DNA from: CAXXOK01 sp963675655
Lineage (GTDB): Bacteria; Bacillota; Clostridia; Christensenellales; Aristaeellaceae
Direction: 5' to 3'
DNA length: 64,000 bases
NCBI GenBank assembly: GCA_963675655.1
Contig: OY776489.1
Coordinates: 1,984,001 to 2,048,000, forward strand
The translations under genes and the position numbers were made by a program. The notes below the pieces were generated by a model. The model did not search any database. It saw nothing but the letters and a program-made list of their open reading frames with translations, and was not told where the DNA came from. Positions 26,473 to 34,939 of this stretch are shown here, piece after piece. Every line of letters starts with the position of its first letter. Positions within the stretch are counted from its first letter, which is position 1.

Positions 26473-28332
26473 GTGCGACCAATCCGAGCCGGATGGAAAC
26501 TGCCGCTGCTTTCCTTTTTTTGGTGCCTTTCAGTTGCTGCCTTCAGCGTATCGCTTACCGCAAGCCAAGCAATAGAGGAAGGCGCCGTTACATGGACACG
26601 CACATTGCCGTATACCGGGGTATGGCTGCTGGCTGCTGTGGCGCTTGGCTTGGGGTATGCACGGCTGGGGCGGTTTACACGCCCCTTTCATAATATACGG
26701 CTGTGGCTGCTTAGCATACTATTTGCTCTCGTGCTTACACTGGGGGAAAGCTTCGCCCAGACCGGGACGGCAGCGTTGCTGACCAGCCAAAAGGGTGCTG
26801 CACTTTTATATTTTACCGGGCGTGTGCCTGCCTGCTATATGGGCATGGCGCTGCTTTTGCATGCATTGCGCCAATTACCCGAAGGGATGCAGTCGCCGGG
26901 CAGCGCTGTTGCGCCTTCCTACCATTTGCCCGTATGGGGCGGTATGCTGGTATTGCTGCTTTGCTGGCTTCCATACGCTATCGTCGTTTGGCCGGGCACC
27001 GTGAGCAACGACAGCATCACGCAACTGGCGGAGATTTTTGGCACGAAAGCATTGGAAACCGGCAATCCTCTAGCGCAAACCGGGCTGGTTTGGCTGGCGG
27101 TACAAGTTGGGCAGGGATGGCTGGGTTCGGCGGATGCGGCGGTTGCCCTGTATGTTTGCGTGCAGGCGCTGCTGATGGCGTGGCTGCTTAGCTATACGCT
27201 GCGGCGGATGGTGCAGGCGCGTATGCCTGCCTGGATGCCGTGGCTGGCGCTCCTGTTTTATGCGCTTTGTCCCATTTTTCCGGTATTCGCGTTCTGCATG
27301 GGGAAGGATACGACCTTTGCCATGGCGGTACTTTGGTTCACCCTGATGGTGTGGCGCGTAGTGCAAAGCAAGTGGCCGCCGCTACGTACCACTGCCGGGC
27401 TGATGCTGAGCGCTGCTGCCTGCACGCTGCTGCGAAACGCGGGCGCGGTGCTGGCGGGTGTTACGCTGCTGGCGCTTTTAATCCACTCCTTTTCGGTTCG
27501 CACCCGCAAGTGGCGTGCCTCGTTTGCGGGGTTGGTTGCGGTTGCGGCATCGCTGGTGCTGCTCTACGGAGCCGTCGTGCCCAGTCTTGGCGCCGAGGCG
27601 GCTGCCGATACGGAGAACTGGTCGGTGCCCCTGCAGCAGGTGGCGCGCGTCGTAGTTGGCGGTACGCTGGAAGAATCCGAGCTGACAGTGATCGACGCGG
27701 TGATTCCGGTAGACGAGATACAGGCGGTTTATAACGGCGAGCTTTCCGACCCGGTGAAAAAACTGTGGCGCGATACGGCAACGCCGCAGCAAACCCGCGC
27801 GTTCTTCGGCCTATGGTTCAAACTGGGGTTCAGATACCCCGCGACGTACTTTAGCGCCTTTTTCCACAATAGCTACGGATACCTGATGCCGGGGTATGTA
27901 AGCACCATTAAGCCGACCTTCCTGCTGGGGATGGAGGGGCGCACCACGCTGATTGATGGCCAGTTTGATTTTACAGTCAACCCTGCTGCCGATGAATTAA
28001 AACAAACGCTGCGCTCGCTGTTTGCCTATGGACCGTTCCGGATGCTGTGCGCGCCGGGCTTGTACGGGTGGCTTGTGCTGTTTGCCTGGGCGGGTGTAAT
28101 GGGTACGCGGCGCAGGCGCAACGCGATTATGCTGCTGCCCGCATTGCTTACGCTGCTGGGCTGCCTGCTTTCGGCGGTGAATGGATACTTCCGTTATGCG
28201 ATGCCGTTATATTTTCTGGCGCCGGTCTTGGTGGCGCCGGTCTTGGTGGCGCTGGTGGCGGAGGCGCAGCCGGCGAAACGGTTCCATCCCCCCCAGCTTC
28301 CTACGGAAAGCCAGCCCAGAATTGAACAGTAA
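26473..28332 (+). CDS. Large polytopic membrane protein, DUF6020-like
   Basis: Protein of 619 residues with a GTG start and AAAGGGGG 8-9 nt upstream. About 12-13 hydrophobic helices. After the fourth to fifth helix is LPYAIVVWPGTVSNDS, the proline-glycine and acidic loop seen in DUF6020 and related GT-C fold proteins. A long extracytoplasmic segment (about 370-500) is followed by more helices. GT-C enzymes transfer sugars from polyprenyl-phosphate donors outside the membrane. The adjacent GT2 of the polyprenyl-phosphate type supports such a role, but no activity is shown. A perfect 15-bp tandem repeat (28219-28248) encodes APVLV twice near the C-terminus. Confidence 0.65.
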   Translation: MRPIRAGWKLPLLSFFWCLSVAAFSVSLTASQAIEEGAVTWTRTLPYTGVWLLAAVALGLGYARLGRFTRPFHNIRLWLLSILFALVLTLGESFAQTGTAALLTSQKGAALLYFTGRVPACYMGMALLLHALRQLPEGMQSPGSAVAPSYHLPVWGGMLVLLLCWLPYAIVVWPGTVSNDSITQLAEIFGTKALETGNPLAQTGLVWLAVQVGQGWLGSADAAVALYVCVQALLMAWLLSYTLRRMVQARMPAWMPWLALLFYALCPIFPVFAFCMGKDTTFAMAVLWFTLMVWRVVQSKWPPLRTTAGLMLSAAACTLLRNAGAVLAGVTLLALLIHSFSVRTRKWRASFAGLVAVAASLVLLYGAVVPSLGAEAAADTENWSVPLQQVARVVVGGTLEESELTVIDAVIPVDEIQAVYNGELSDPVKKLWRDTATPQQTRAFFGLWFKLGFRYPATYFSAFFHNSYGYLMPGYVSTIKPTFLLGMEGRTTLIDGQFDFTVNPAADELKQTLRSLFAYGPFRMLCAPGLYGWLVLFAWAGVMGTRRRRNAIMLLPALLTLLGCLLSAVNGYFRYAMPLYFLAPVLVAPVLVALVAEAQPAKRFHPPQLPTESQPRIEQ

Positions 28333-28355
28333 TGTGCGAATAAAGGAGATTCGAT

Positions 28356-29309
28356 ATGAAGCTGATCATTCAAATTCCCTGCTATAACGAGGCGGAAACG
28401 CTGACGATTGCGCTGGACGATTTACCAAAGCAAATCAAGGGAATTGATGAAATAGAGTATCTCGTTATTGACGACGGTAGCCGGGATGATACCGTGAAGG
28501 TAGCGCGCACATGGGGCGTGCACCATATCGTCAGCTTTGCCAGCAACAAAGGTTTGGCAAAAGGCTTTATGGCAGGGCTGGACGCCTGCCTGCGTAACGG
28601 CGCGGACATCATCGTCAATACAGATGCGGATAATCAGTACTGCGGGCAGGATGTGGAAAAACTTATCCAGCCGATTCTTGATCACGAGGCGGATATTGTG
28701 ATTGGCGAGCGGCCGATCGACGCGACTGAGCATTTTTCGCCGGTAAAAAAGAAATTACAGCATTTTGGCAGTTATGTGGTGCGAAAAGCATCCCGTACTG
28801 ATGTGGCAGATGCGCCCAGCGGCTTTCGCGCCTATACGCGGGAAGCGGCAATGAGCATCAATGTCATTAACAACTATACCTACACGCTGGAAACCATCGT
28901 ACAGGCGGGCAACAGCAGGATGGCCGTGCGCTCGGTACCGGTACGCACCAACCCGGAACTGCGGGAATCGCGGCTGTTTAAAAGCATTAGTGGCTATGTA
29001 AAGCGCTCTATGGTTACGATTTTGCGTTCTTTTATGATGTATAACCCGCTGAAATTCTTTGGTACCGTCGGTAGCGTTGTGTTTGCGGCAGGTTTGTTGC
29101 TGGGTATCCGGTTTTTAGTGTTCTATTTACAGGGCTCCGGCGCAGGGCACATACAATCGTTGATTTTGACTAGTATTTTGCTGCTGATGGGCGTGTTGAC
29201 CTGGGTCGTCGGGCTTCTGGCGGATATTACCGCCGCGAACCGCAAACTGCTTGAGGATATTCAATTTCGCGTACGAAAATTGGATTACAGCGACGACGCT
29301 AAAAAATAA
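28356..29309 (+). CDS. Glycosyltransferase family 2, membrane-associated
   Basis: Protein of 317 residues. The GT2 GT-A domain (about 1-225) opens with IQIPCYNEAETL. DDGSRDDT is the nucleotide-binding aspartate motif, and NTDADNQY carries the DxD-type metal site. Two C-terminal membrane helices (about 232-255 and 270-295) fit the polyprenyl-phosphate sugar transferase group (GtrB/DPM1-like). It probably loads a hexose from a nucleotide sugar onto undecaprenyl phosphate for use by the neighbouring polytopic proteins. AAAGGAG lies 7 nt before the ATG. Confidence 0.88.
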   Translation: MKLIIQIPCYNEAETLTIALDDLPKQIKGIDEIEYLVIDDGSRDDTVKVARTWGVHHIVSFASNKGLAKGFMAGLDACLRNGADIIVNTDADNQYCGQDVEKLIQPILDHEADIVIGERPIDATEHFSPVKKKLQHFGSYVVRKASRTDVADAPSGFRAYTREAAMSINVINNYTYTLETIVQAGNSRMAVRSVPVRTNPELRESRLFKSISGYVKRSMVTILRSFMMYNPLKFFGTVGSVVFAAGLLLGIRFLVFYLQGSGAGHIQSLILTSILLLMGVLTWVVGLLADITAANRKLLEDIQFRVRKLDYSDDAKK

Positions 29310-29369
29310 TGCGGCAGTATGGAGATAACAGCCGGCAGGCAGTTGCTTATCGGCTGAAAGGACGATAGC

Positions 29370-30428
29370 ATGAAAGTAATGGTTTCAGTAAATCATCCGG
29401 CGTGGGTGCACCAGTTTCATCCCATCATTGCAAAACTGCGCGCCCGCGGCGATGAAGTGTTAATGCTCGCAATTGATAAAGACGGCGCAGAAGAATTATT
29501 GCAAAATTATCATATCCCTTATGTGCTGTGTGCAAAAGGCACAGGCCGTAACGTGGTGGAAAAGGGCTGGCTCTTTGTAAAGATGTGCTTGCGATATACT
29601 TGGCACGCTTTACGCTTTCGGCCGGATATCCTCATCGGGCGCGCATCGCCCATGATGGCTGTGGCGGCGTGGGTTTGCCGCAAGCCGCACCTGCTGTATG
29701 AAGATACCGAAGTCAGTAAATTCAGCTTGCGTATTTGTAAGCGTTTAAGCACAAAAATGCTGACGCCGCGTACCTTTTTAACCGATCTTGGGCCAAAACA
29801 GGAGCGAGTGGACACGTATAAGGAACTTTTTTATCTGCATCCGTCGGTATTTACGCCGGATAAGCAAGTGCTGCGCGACGTGGGTTTTAACCCGGATGAA
29901 CCGTATGTGTTTGTCCGTTTCGTTGCCTGGAATGCCAGCCATGATGTGGGTAAACACGGTTTAAACGATGCAGAGCAGCTTGCGTTGGTGAAAAAGCTGG
30001 AATCGGCAGGTGTACGAGTATGGGTGAGCAGTGAAAAACCGCTTTCCAAGGACTTGGAACCCTACCGTCTGCAAACGCCGTTTGCGCTGGCACACCATGT
30101 ACTGGCTTTTGCGCGGCTGGTGTACAGCGAAGGCGCGACCATGGCCAGTGAGGCGGTTGTGCTGGGAGTGCATGCCCTGTATGTAAATGTGATTCAAAGC
30201 GGTAGCACGCAGGAGCAGAGCGATCGTTTCCACCTCATGTATAACTATAACGACGGGGAGGACCGTTACGACCGTGCGCTCGCGCAGGCGCTTGCGCTGC
30301 TGGCAGACCCGGAACTGGAAGCCAAAGGCCGTGTAAAGCAGCAAAAACTGCTTTCTGAAAAAGTGGATATTAACGATTATTATATCGCCGAGATGGATCG
30401 GCTGGTGAAAACCGGGAGGAAAGGCTGA
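29370..30428 (+). CDS. DUF354 domain-containing protein
   Basis: Protein of 352 residues with the GT-B-like DUF354 pattern: an N-terminal MVSVNHPAWVHQFHPII, a central LLYEDTEVSK and a C-terminal YSEGATMASEAVVLG. DUF354 proteins resemble UDP-GlcNAc epimerases and GT-B glycosyltransferases and often lie in surface polysaccharide clusters. The soluble form suggests action at the cytoplasmic face. Its stop overlaps the start of the next membrane gene by one base. Confidence 0.8.
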   Translation: MKVMVSVNHPAWVHQFHPIIAKLRARGDEVLMLAIDKDGAEELLQNYHIPYVLCAKGTGRNVVEKGWLFVKMCLRYTWHALRFRPDILIGRASPMMAVAAWVCRKPHLLYEDTEVSKFSLRICKRLSTKMLTPRTFLTDLGPKQERVDTYKELFYLHPSVFTPDKQVLRDVGFNPDEPYVFVRFVAWNASHDVGKHGLNDAEQLALVKKLESAGVRVWVSSEKPLSKDLEPYRLQTPFALAHHVLAFARLVYSEGATMASEAVVLGVHALYVNVIQSGSTQEQSDRFHLMYNYNDGEDRYDRALAQALALLADPELEAKGRVKQQKLLSEKVDINDYYIAEMDRLVKTGRKG

Positions 30429-32677
30429 TGCTGGACTGGCTGTCGATCGGCAACGGATGGCGGAACCTGTACCTGCTAAGCAGCGCTATGCAGGCGCTTG
30501 CGCTTGGGCTGTTTTTTGCGCCGCGCCGCCTTTGGGTAAAGCGCAGCCGTTTAGGCGCTTTTTTGGCCGGTGCGGCGGTTACGCCGCTGGTGCAATACTT
30601 GTGGACGCTGCTGCTGGCGCTGTTTTGGCCATATGCGCCCAAGGGTGTATATATCGGGGTGTTGCCGGCGATAGCGGTGGTATACCTGCTGTGGACGGTT
30701 ATTAAACATGCGTTGCATATACGCACACTCATCCGCCGGGGGTGGATGTGGGGTAAACGGCTTGTCCATTTTGATAAGCCTGCGTTGGTGGCGCTGTGCT
30801 TTGCACTTGCAATGGGAATTTTGCTTGCGCCGATTGCCATACGGGTTACGACGAGCACGAATATTGCGCAGGCGGATACAGGCGAATATATGGCGCTTGG
30901 CTTACGTTACTGCCAGAATCGTGATTTGGGAGAACTGCTGGATAAAAACGATACGACCGGCCAATTCCGTGGCAACTCGCATTTTCCGTCTCTGGAACTA
31001 TACATGGCGTACAGCCTGATGCACACGACCGGGGACGTTTATGGCTATCCGTACGATAAGCCGATGTTCACCGGGCTTGGACTCTTGCTTTTTTATCTGC
31101 TGGCGGCGTACATGGCGCTGCTTATACAGTTTACAGGCGGCCGGAAACGGTGGATTCTGCTGGGACTTTTGCTGTTTAATCTGGTGCCGAATTACATTTT
31201 TTCTTATGCGGGCGCAGCGAGGGACAGCTGGCGATGCCTTGCGATTCTTGTGGCAGCCGTAGCGCTGTGCGAGCTACGGCCAAACGGGAATTTCAAACAA
31301 TATCTCGGCAAATTTGTTTTTATTACGGTGCTTTGCTTTACGGTTATGAGCACGCATGTAGTCAGCTTTGTGGTGCTGCCGTTTTTAATCGTTGGCTGGG
31401 TACTGCTATGCTGGCTGGAGGCGCTGCTGCGCCGCAGCAAACAGGCTGGACGTACATTGCTGCGGTCGGTCGGTATTGCGTTGGGGGGCGCGGCGGGAAC
31501 GCTGGTAGCATATCTGGGAAATTTATGGTGCTATATACAGTGGGGGCAAATGAGCCCGTGGCGGCTGATGACCACCTATACCGATGCGCCGTGGTACCAG
31601 ATGTATATGCTCAACGAGTATAAGCTGGAGGAAACTACCACGCACCTGAACTTTTGGAAAGCACGGTACGATATCGTGATGGCGTATGCCACGCCGGTTG
31701 GGCTGTGGGGATTGCGCCTTGCGGTGATCGGGCTGCTGGTATGTCTTACCGTGCTGGTGGTGCGGCGGGTACGCATTCGCAAACAAGTGAATATGATTTT
31801 GGTCAACGTTGGCGGAGCGGATGGGTCTACGGCGGTGTTTGTAACCGAAGATGCGGCTCAGCAGGCACGCAGCCGCCGCATTTCGGCGGTATTGGCGGCG
31901 TCGCTTTTTACCATCCTTACCCTTGCGCCGATGAGTGGCTTGCTGGATACGAAACTGTATAGTTTTTCCGGCTCGTTCTTAACCCTGCAGCGTTATACGC
32001 TGCAATGGTTTATGCTGGCTGCCGCGGCAATTGCGGGCGTGCTGGCGGCAATGGAAGCCGAATGGATGAACATACTGGACTTTGGGAAAAAAATCGCGGA
32101 AAAGCCCTATCAATGGGTGCTGAAAAGGCTGCCTAAAGCCGGCTTTTGGATGCGGCGTCTGCCCGCCCTGCTGTGTGTGGTTTTATGTGTGTTGGCGTTT
32201 CAATACGGCACACAGGAAAATGGATACACCAACAGTTTCTACCGCTATGGACGGCCGCTGCTGACGGATGAAAGCATGGCGCAGGATAACAGCTTCCTGC
32301 AGCGGTACCAGCTATTGCTGGCGCTTGACAACATCGTGCCGGGAAATGAAAAAATCATCATTACCCGTCCGGGATACCAGTATGCTTTGCAGGCTAAAGG
32401 GTATGTGCTTACCAGCAACGCAATCGTCCCCTTGATGAATCTGCCGCTTAACGGCGTGGGCGCGGCACTCGCAGACATGAATGTAGCCGCGCTCTGTACA
32501 GAACCGGAGTTTTGGGACGAGCGTTACTATGCGCTTTCCACGCTTAGTGAATACCTGAACGCGCTGCCTGCGAAGCAGATTATCGACGATGGAAATATGC
32601 GTGTGTATCTTTTAGATACCAACCTGATTGGTGAATTGACAATCGCAAGCGAAGCATCGGAAGCCGTTGCGCAATAG
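30428..32677 (+). CDS. Large polytopic membrane protein of glycan cluster
   Basis: Protein of 749 residues. About 12-13 hydrophobic helices lie between residues 15 and 600. An extracytoplasmic loop holds NIAQADTGEYMALGLRYCQ near residues 140-160, an Asp-containing loop after the third to fourth helix as in GT-C glycosyltransferases. The C-terminal ~150 residues form a soluble domain. I recognise no named family. Coupling to the DUF354 gene and proximity to a GT2 suggest a sugar transferase or polymerase for a cell-surface glycan. This is inference. Confidence 0.6.
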   Translation: MLDWLSIGNGWRNLYLLSSAMQALALGLFFAPRRLWVKRSRLGAFLAGAAVTPLVQYLWTLLLALFWPYAPKGVYIGVLPAIAVVYLLWTVIKHALHIRTLIRRGWMWGKRLVHFDKPALVALCFALAMGILLAPIAIRVTTSTNIAQADTGEYMALGLRYCQNRDLGELLDKNDTTGQFRGNSHFPSLELYMAYSLMHTTGDVYGYPYDKPMFTGLGLLLFYLLAAYMALLIQFTGGRKRWILLGLLLFNLVPNYIFSYAGAARDSWRCLAILVAAVALCELRPNGNFKQYLGKFVFITVLCFTVMSTHVVSFVVLPFLIVGWVLLCWLEALLRRSKQAGRTLLRSVGIALGGAAGTLVAYLGNLWCYIQWGQMSPWRLMTTYTDAPWYQMYMLNEYKLEETTTHLNFWKARYDIVMAYATPVGLWGLRLAVIGLLVCLTVLVVRRVRIRKQVNMILVNVGGADGSTAVFVTEDAAQQARSRRISAVLAASLFTILTLAPMSGLLDTKLYSFSGSFLTLQRYTLQWFMLAAAAIAGVLAAMEAEWMNILDFGKKIAEKPYQWVLKRLPKAGFWMRRLPALLCVVLCVLAFQYGTQENGYTNSFYRYGRPLLTDESMAQDNSFLQRYQLLLALDNIVPGNEKIIITRPGYQYALQAKGYVLTSNAIVPLMNLPLNGVGAALADMNVAALCTEPEFWDERYYALSTLSEYLNALPAKQIIDDGNMRVYLLDTNLIGELTIASEASEAVAQ

Positions 32678-32734
32678 CGGTGGTTTGCCCGGCCGACAAA
32701 CGGCTGCGGCAACCGGCACAGGCTTTTGTGACGC

Positions 32735-32763
32735 TTGCTTAACAACCCGGCGCGTGCTATGAT
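32735..32763 (+). promoter_or_regulatory. Promoter of the zinc-ribbon membrane gene
   Basis: TTGCTT (32735-32740), 17-bp spacer, TATGAT (32758-32763), 50 bp before the ATG. Confidence 0.55.
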
Positions 32764-32813
32764 GATGAAAGCGTTTTATTGACGTTTCGCTATGCTGGAT
32801 AAGGAGGATGGCT

Positions 32814-33854
32814 ATGAACTGTCCAAATTGCGGAAGTATAATGCCCTTAGGTGTAAACGTTTGCCCCGTATGCGGTACAAATGTGGGAAATGCGCAGGGG
32901 TATACCGGTTACACACAGCAGCCGAATCCATATACGCAAGGGTTTGACCCAACGGCTTACCCGCAGTACGGTTCATACAATCAGGGTGCTCCCATGTATG
33001 GTAACCAGCAACAGCAGCAAACCTATCCGGGCGGACAATATGGGTTTGACCCCACGTCGGGAATGCAAAGCGGGTATACGCAAGGGTATGACGCGTATCA
33101 ACAGGCCTATCCGGGATATCAGCCTGCACGGGATTTTCGTACGGAGTTTACAACCGCGATTGGCAACCTGCCGCGCGTTATCCGGGGAATGCTGGTAGAT
33201 CCGGGGGAGACGCTGCACGGCATGATGGAGCGCGGCGATGTTTATACCGGCGCTGTTGTAGCGGTGTTATCGCTATTGCTGACGTTCTTAACGGCAATCC
33301 TCATGTCCCGCGGCGCGGTTTATAACGTGTTCACGGGGTTATCCTCCATGCTGGGCCTTACCATGGCCAATGACGCGGCCAGCATGAATCAGGGCGTAAA
33401 CTATATTGCCGGGCAGATGGCGACCTCCGTCGGCGGAATCGCCGCCTTGAGCCAGCTGATCGCGGTATTGATACCGGCTGCGGTTGCGCTGGTGTACCTG
33501 TGTGCGATCAAAAAAATTCGGTTTTCCTACCTGCTGGCTTCCAATATGGTGGCAATCGTCACCCTGCCAAGCATTGCGGCTTCGCTGGTGTGTATGCTGG
33601 TCAGTCTTTTATCGCCCTATCTGGGACTGGTCGTGCTGATGGTGGGGGAAATTGCCAGCTATGTGCTGCTGTGCTCGCTGGTTGTGTGGATAACCAGCTT
33701 ACCGGAACAGCAATTGGTGAGTACGAAGATCGTCATCATCAGTGCGGCGGAGCTGCTGAAAATGCTGATCATCTGGCTGGTGAGCGGGGCGCTTGCTTCG
33801 GTGGCGATGAACACGGTATCCAGCCTTGTCAATTCCATGGGAAGTTTGCTGTAA
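32814..33854 (+). CDS. Zinc-ribbon YIP1-like membrane protein
   Basis: Protein of 346 residues. The N-terminal zinc ribbon is CPNCG...CPVCG (first ~23 residues). A low-complexity region rich in Tyr, Gln, Gly and Pro (about 25-105, repeats such as GYTQGYD) follows. Five hydrophobic helices between about 145 and 345 resemble the YIP1 fold. The ATG at 32814 is preferred to that at 32808 because AGGAGG ends directly before 32808. Function is unknown; such proteins are common in Clostridia. A strong terminator follows. Confidence 0.75.
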   Translation: MNCPNCGSIMPLGVNVCPVCGTNVGNAQGYTGYTQQPNPYTQGFDPTAYPQYGSYNQGAPMYGNQQQQQTYPGGQYGFDPTSGMQSGYTQGYDAYQQAYPGYQPARDFRTEFTTAIGNLPRVIRGMLVDPGETLHGMMERGDVYTGAVVAVLSLLLTFLTAILMSRGAVYNVFTGLSSMLGLTMANDAASMNQGVNYIAGQMATSVGGIAALSQLIAVLIPAAVALVYLCAIKKIRFSYLLASNMVAIVTLPSIAASLVCMLVSLLSPYLGLVVLMVGEIASYVLLCSLVVWITSLPEQQLVSTKIVIISAAELLKMLIIWLVSGALASVAMNTVSSLVNSMGSLL

Positions 33855-33878
33855 ACAGCTTATGCTTAGCATTGTATT

Positions 33879-33918
33879 GTGCTGCGGGCCTTACGTTTTG
33901 GCCCCCAGCACTTTTTTT
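33879..33918 (+). terminator. Terminator after the zinc-ribbon gene
   Basis: GTGCTG/CAGCAC and GGGCC/GGCCC helices (33879-33911) followed by seven T (33912-33918). Confidence 0.9.
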
Positions 33919-33928
33919 ATAAAAATGC

Positions 33929-33959
33929 TTGACCTTGCCGTAACGTTAAGGTTTATACT
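33929..33959 (+). promoter_or_regulatory. MerR-type promoter/operator with 19-bp spacer
   Basis: TTGACC (33929-33934) and TATACT (33954-33959) are separated by 19 bp. Within the spacer region, ACCTT (33932-33936) and AAGGT (33948-33952) form inverted arms. This is the classic operator placement for MerR activators and lies 45 bp before the MerR gene it probably controls. Confidence 0.8.
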
Positions 33960-34003
33960 CGGTTTGTACCCAGGGAAAACCAAACGGAAAAGGAGAAAGC
34001 CAC

Positions 34004-34735
34004 ATGTTAACGGTACATGAAGTCGCAAAGCTGGCAGGTGTGAGCGCGCGCACGCTGCGGTATTATGATCAGGTTGGCTTGCTGTCTCCGGCGGAGGTCA
34101 GCCCAGCAGGATACCGGCTGTATAACATGGAAGCGCTGAAGCGCTTACAGCAGATTCTCTTTTTGCGTGAGCTGGATTTTCCCCTGCGGGACATCGGCCC
34201 TATGCTTTCCATGGAAGCGGCGGATCGGCGGCAGGCCGTACGGCGGCATCGCGATTTGCTGACGGGGCAAAAAGAACGCTTGCAGGGATTGATCGACCTT
34301 TGCGGGCGGATACTGAATGGAGAGGATGAAATGAGCTTGGGTGAATTTAACGCGGCAAAGCTTCAGCAGGAACGCAACGCCTATGCCGACGAAGTGAAAC
34401 AGCGCTGGGGCGATACCGATGCGTACCGCGAAAGCGAAAAACGCAGCCAAAACTATGATGACGCGCAATGGCAAACTATCCATACCGAGCAGGAGGCGAT
34501 TTTGCATGCCTTTGCCGCTTTGGTGGGGCACAACCCTGCGGATGCGCAAGTGCAGGCGACCTTGCAAGATTGGCAGGACTTTATTACAAAACGCTTCTAC
34601 CCCTGTACGGATGACATACTGCGCGGCCTTGGCCTGATGTATGCTGCGGATGAGCGCTTTCAGAAAACCCTGAACCAGTTTGGCGCGGGAACAGCAAAGC
34701 TGATGAGCGACGCCATTGCCGTAAAATTACCGTGA
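34004..34735 (+). CDS. MerR family transcriptional regulator
   Basis: Protein of 243 residues. The MerR DNA-binding domain (1-70) reads HEVAKLAGVSARTLRYYDQVGLL and GYRLYNME. A dimerisation helix lies at about 75-115. The TipAS-like effector domain (about 120-243) has ERNAYADEVKQRWGDTDAY and the typical C-terminal helices. It is a TipA-type regulator like the one at 2708-3553 but only partly similar. An AAAAGGAG site lies upstream. The promoter architecture indicates self-activation. No target gene follows on this strand. Confidence 0.88.
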   Translation: MLTVHEVAKLAGVSARTLRYYDQVGLLSPAEVSPAGYRLYNMEALKRLQQILFLRELDFPLRDIGPMLSMEAADRRQAVRRHRDLLTGQKERLQGLIDLCGRILNGEDEMSLGEFNAAKLQQERNAYADEVKQRWGDTDAYRESEKRSQNYDDAQWQTIHTEQEAILHAFAALVGHNPADAQVQATLQDWQDFITKRFYPCTDDILRGLGLMYAADERFQKTLNQFGAGTAKLMSDAIAVKLP

Positions 34736-34864
34736 TAACTTTATCCAATATGGATAAAAACTGGTAAGGGGTGTTGGAAGCGCAATTGTACCAGGGATGA
34801 AATAAAGCGATCAGGCAGAAGCGTGAGTTTTCACAAAGATGAGTACAGTACGTTATCCCTAAAG

Positions 34865-34912
34865 CAAACACCACCGAACGCAGCTATGCGTTTGGTGGTG
34901 TTTGTTCTTTAT
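34865..34912. terminator. Bidirectional terminator between convergent genes
   Basis: An 18-bp stem with one mismatch (34865-34882 with 34887-34904) and a GCTA loop, lying between the convergent MerR and GH13 genes. The plus-strand tail TTCTTTATTTT is T-rich. Confidence 0.75.
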
Positions 34913-34939
34913 TTTGATGGGTTAAAAAGTAAGTGCAAG

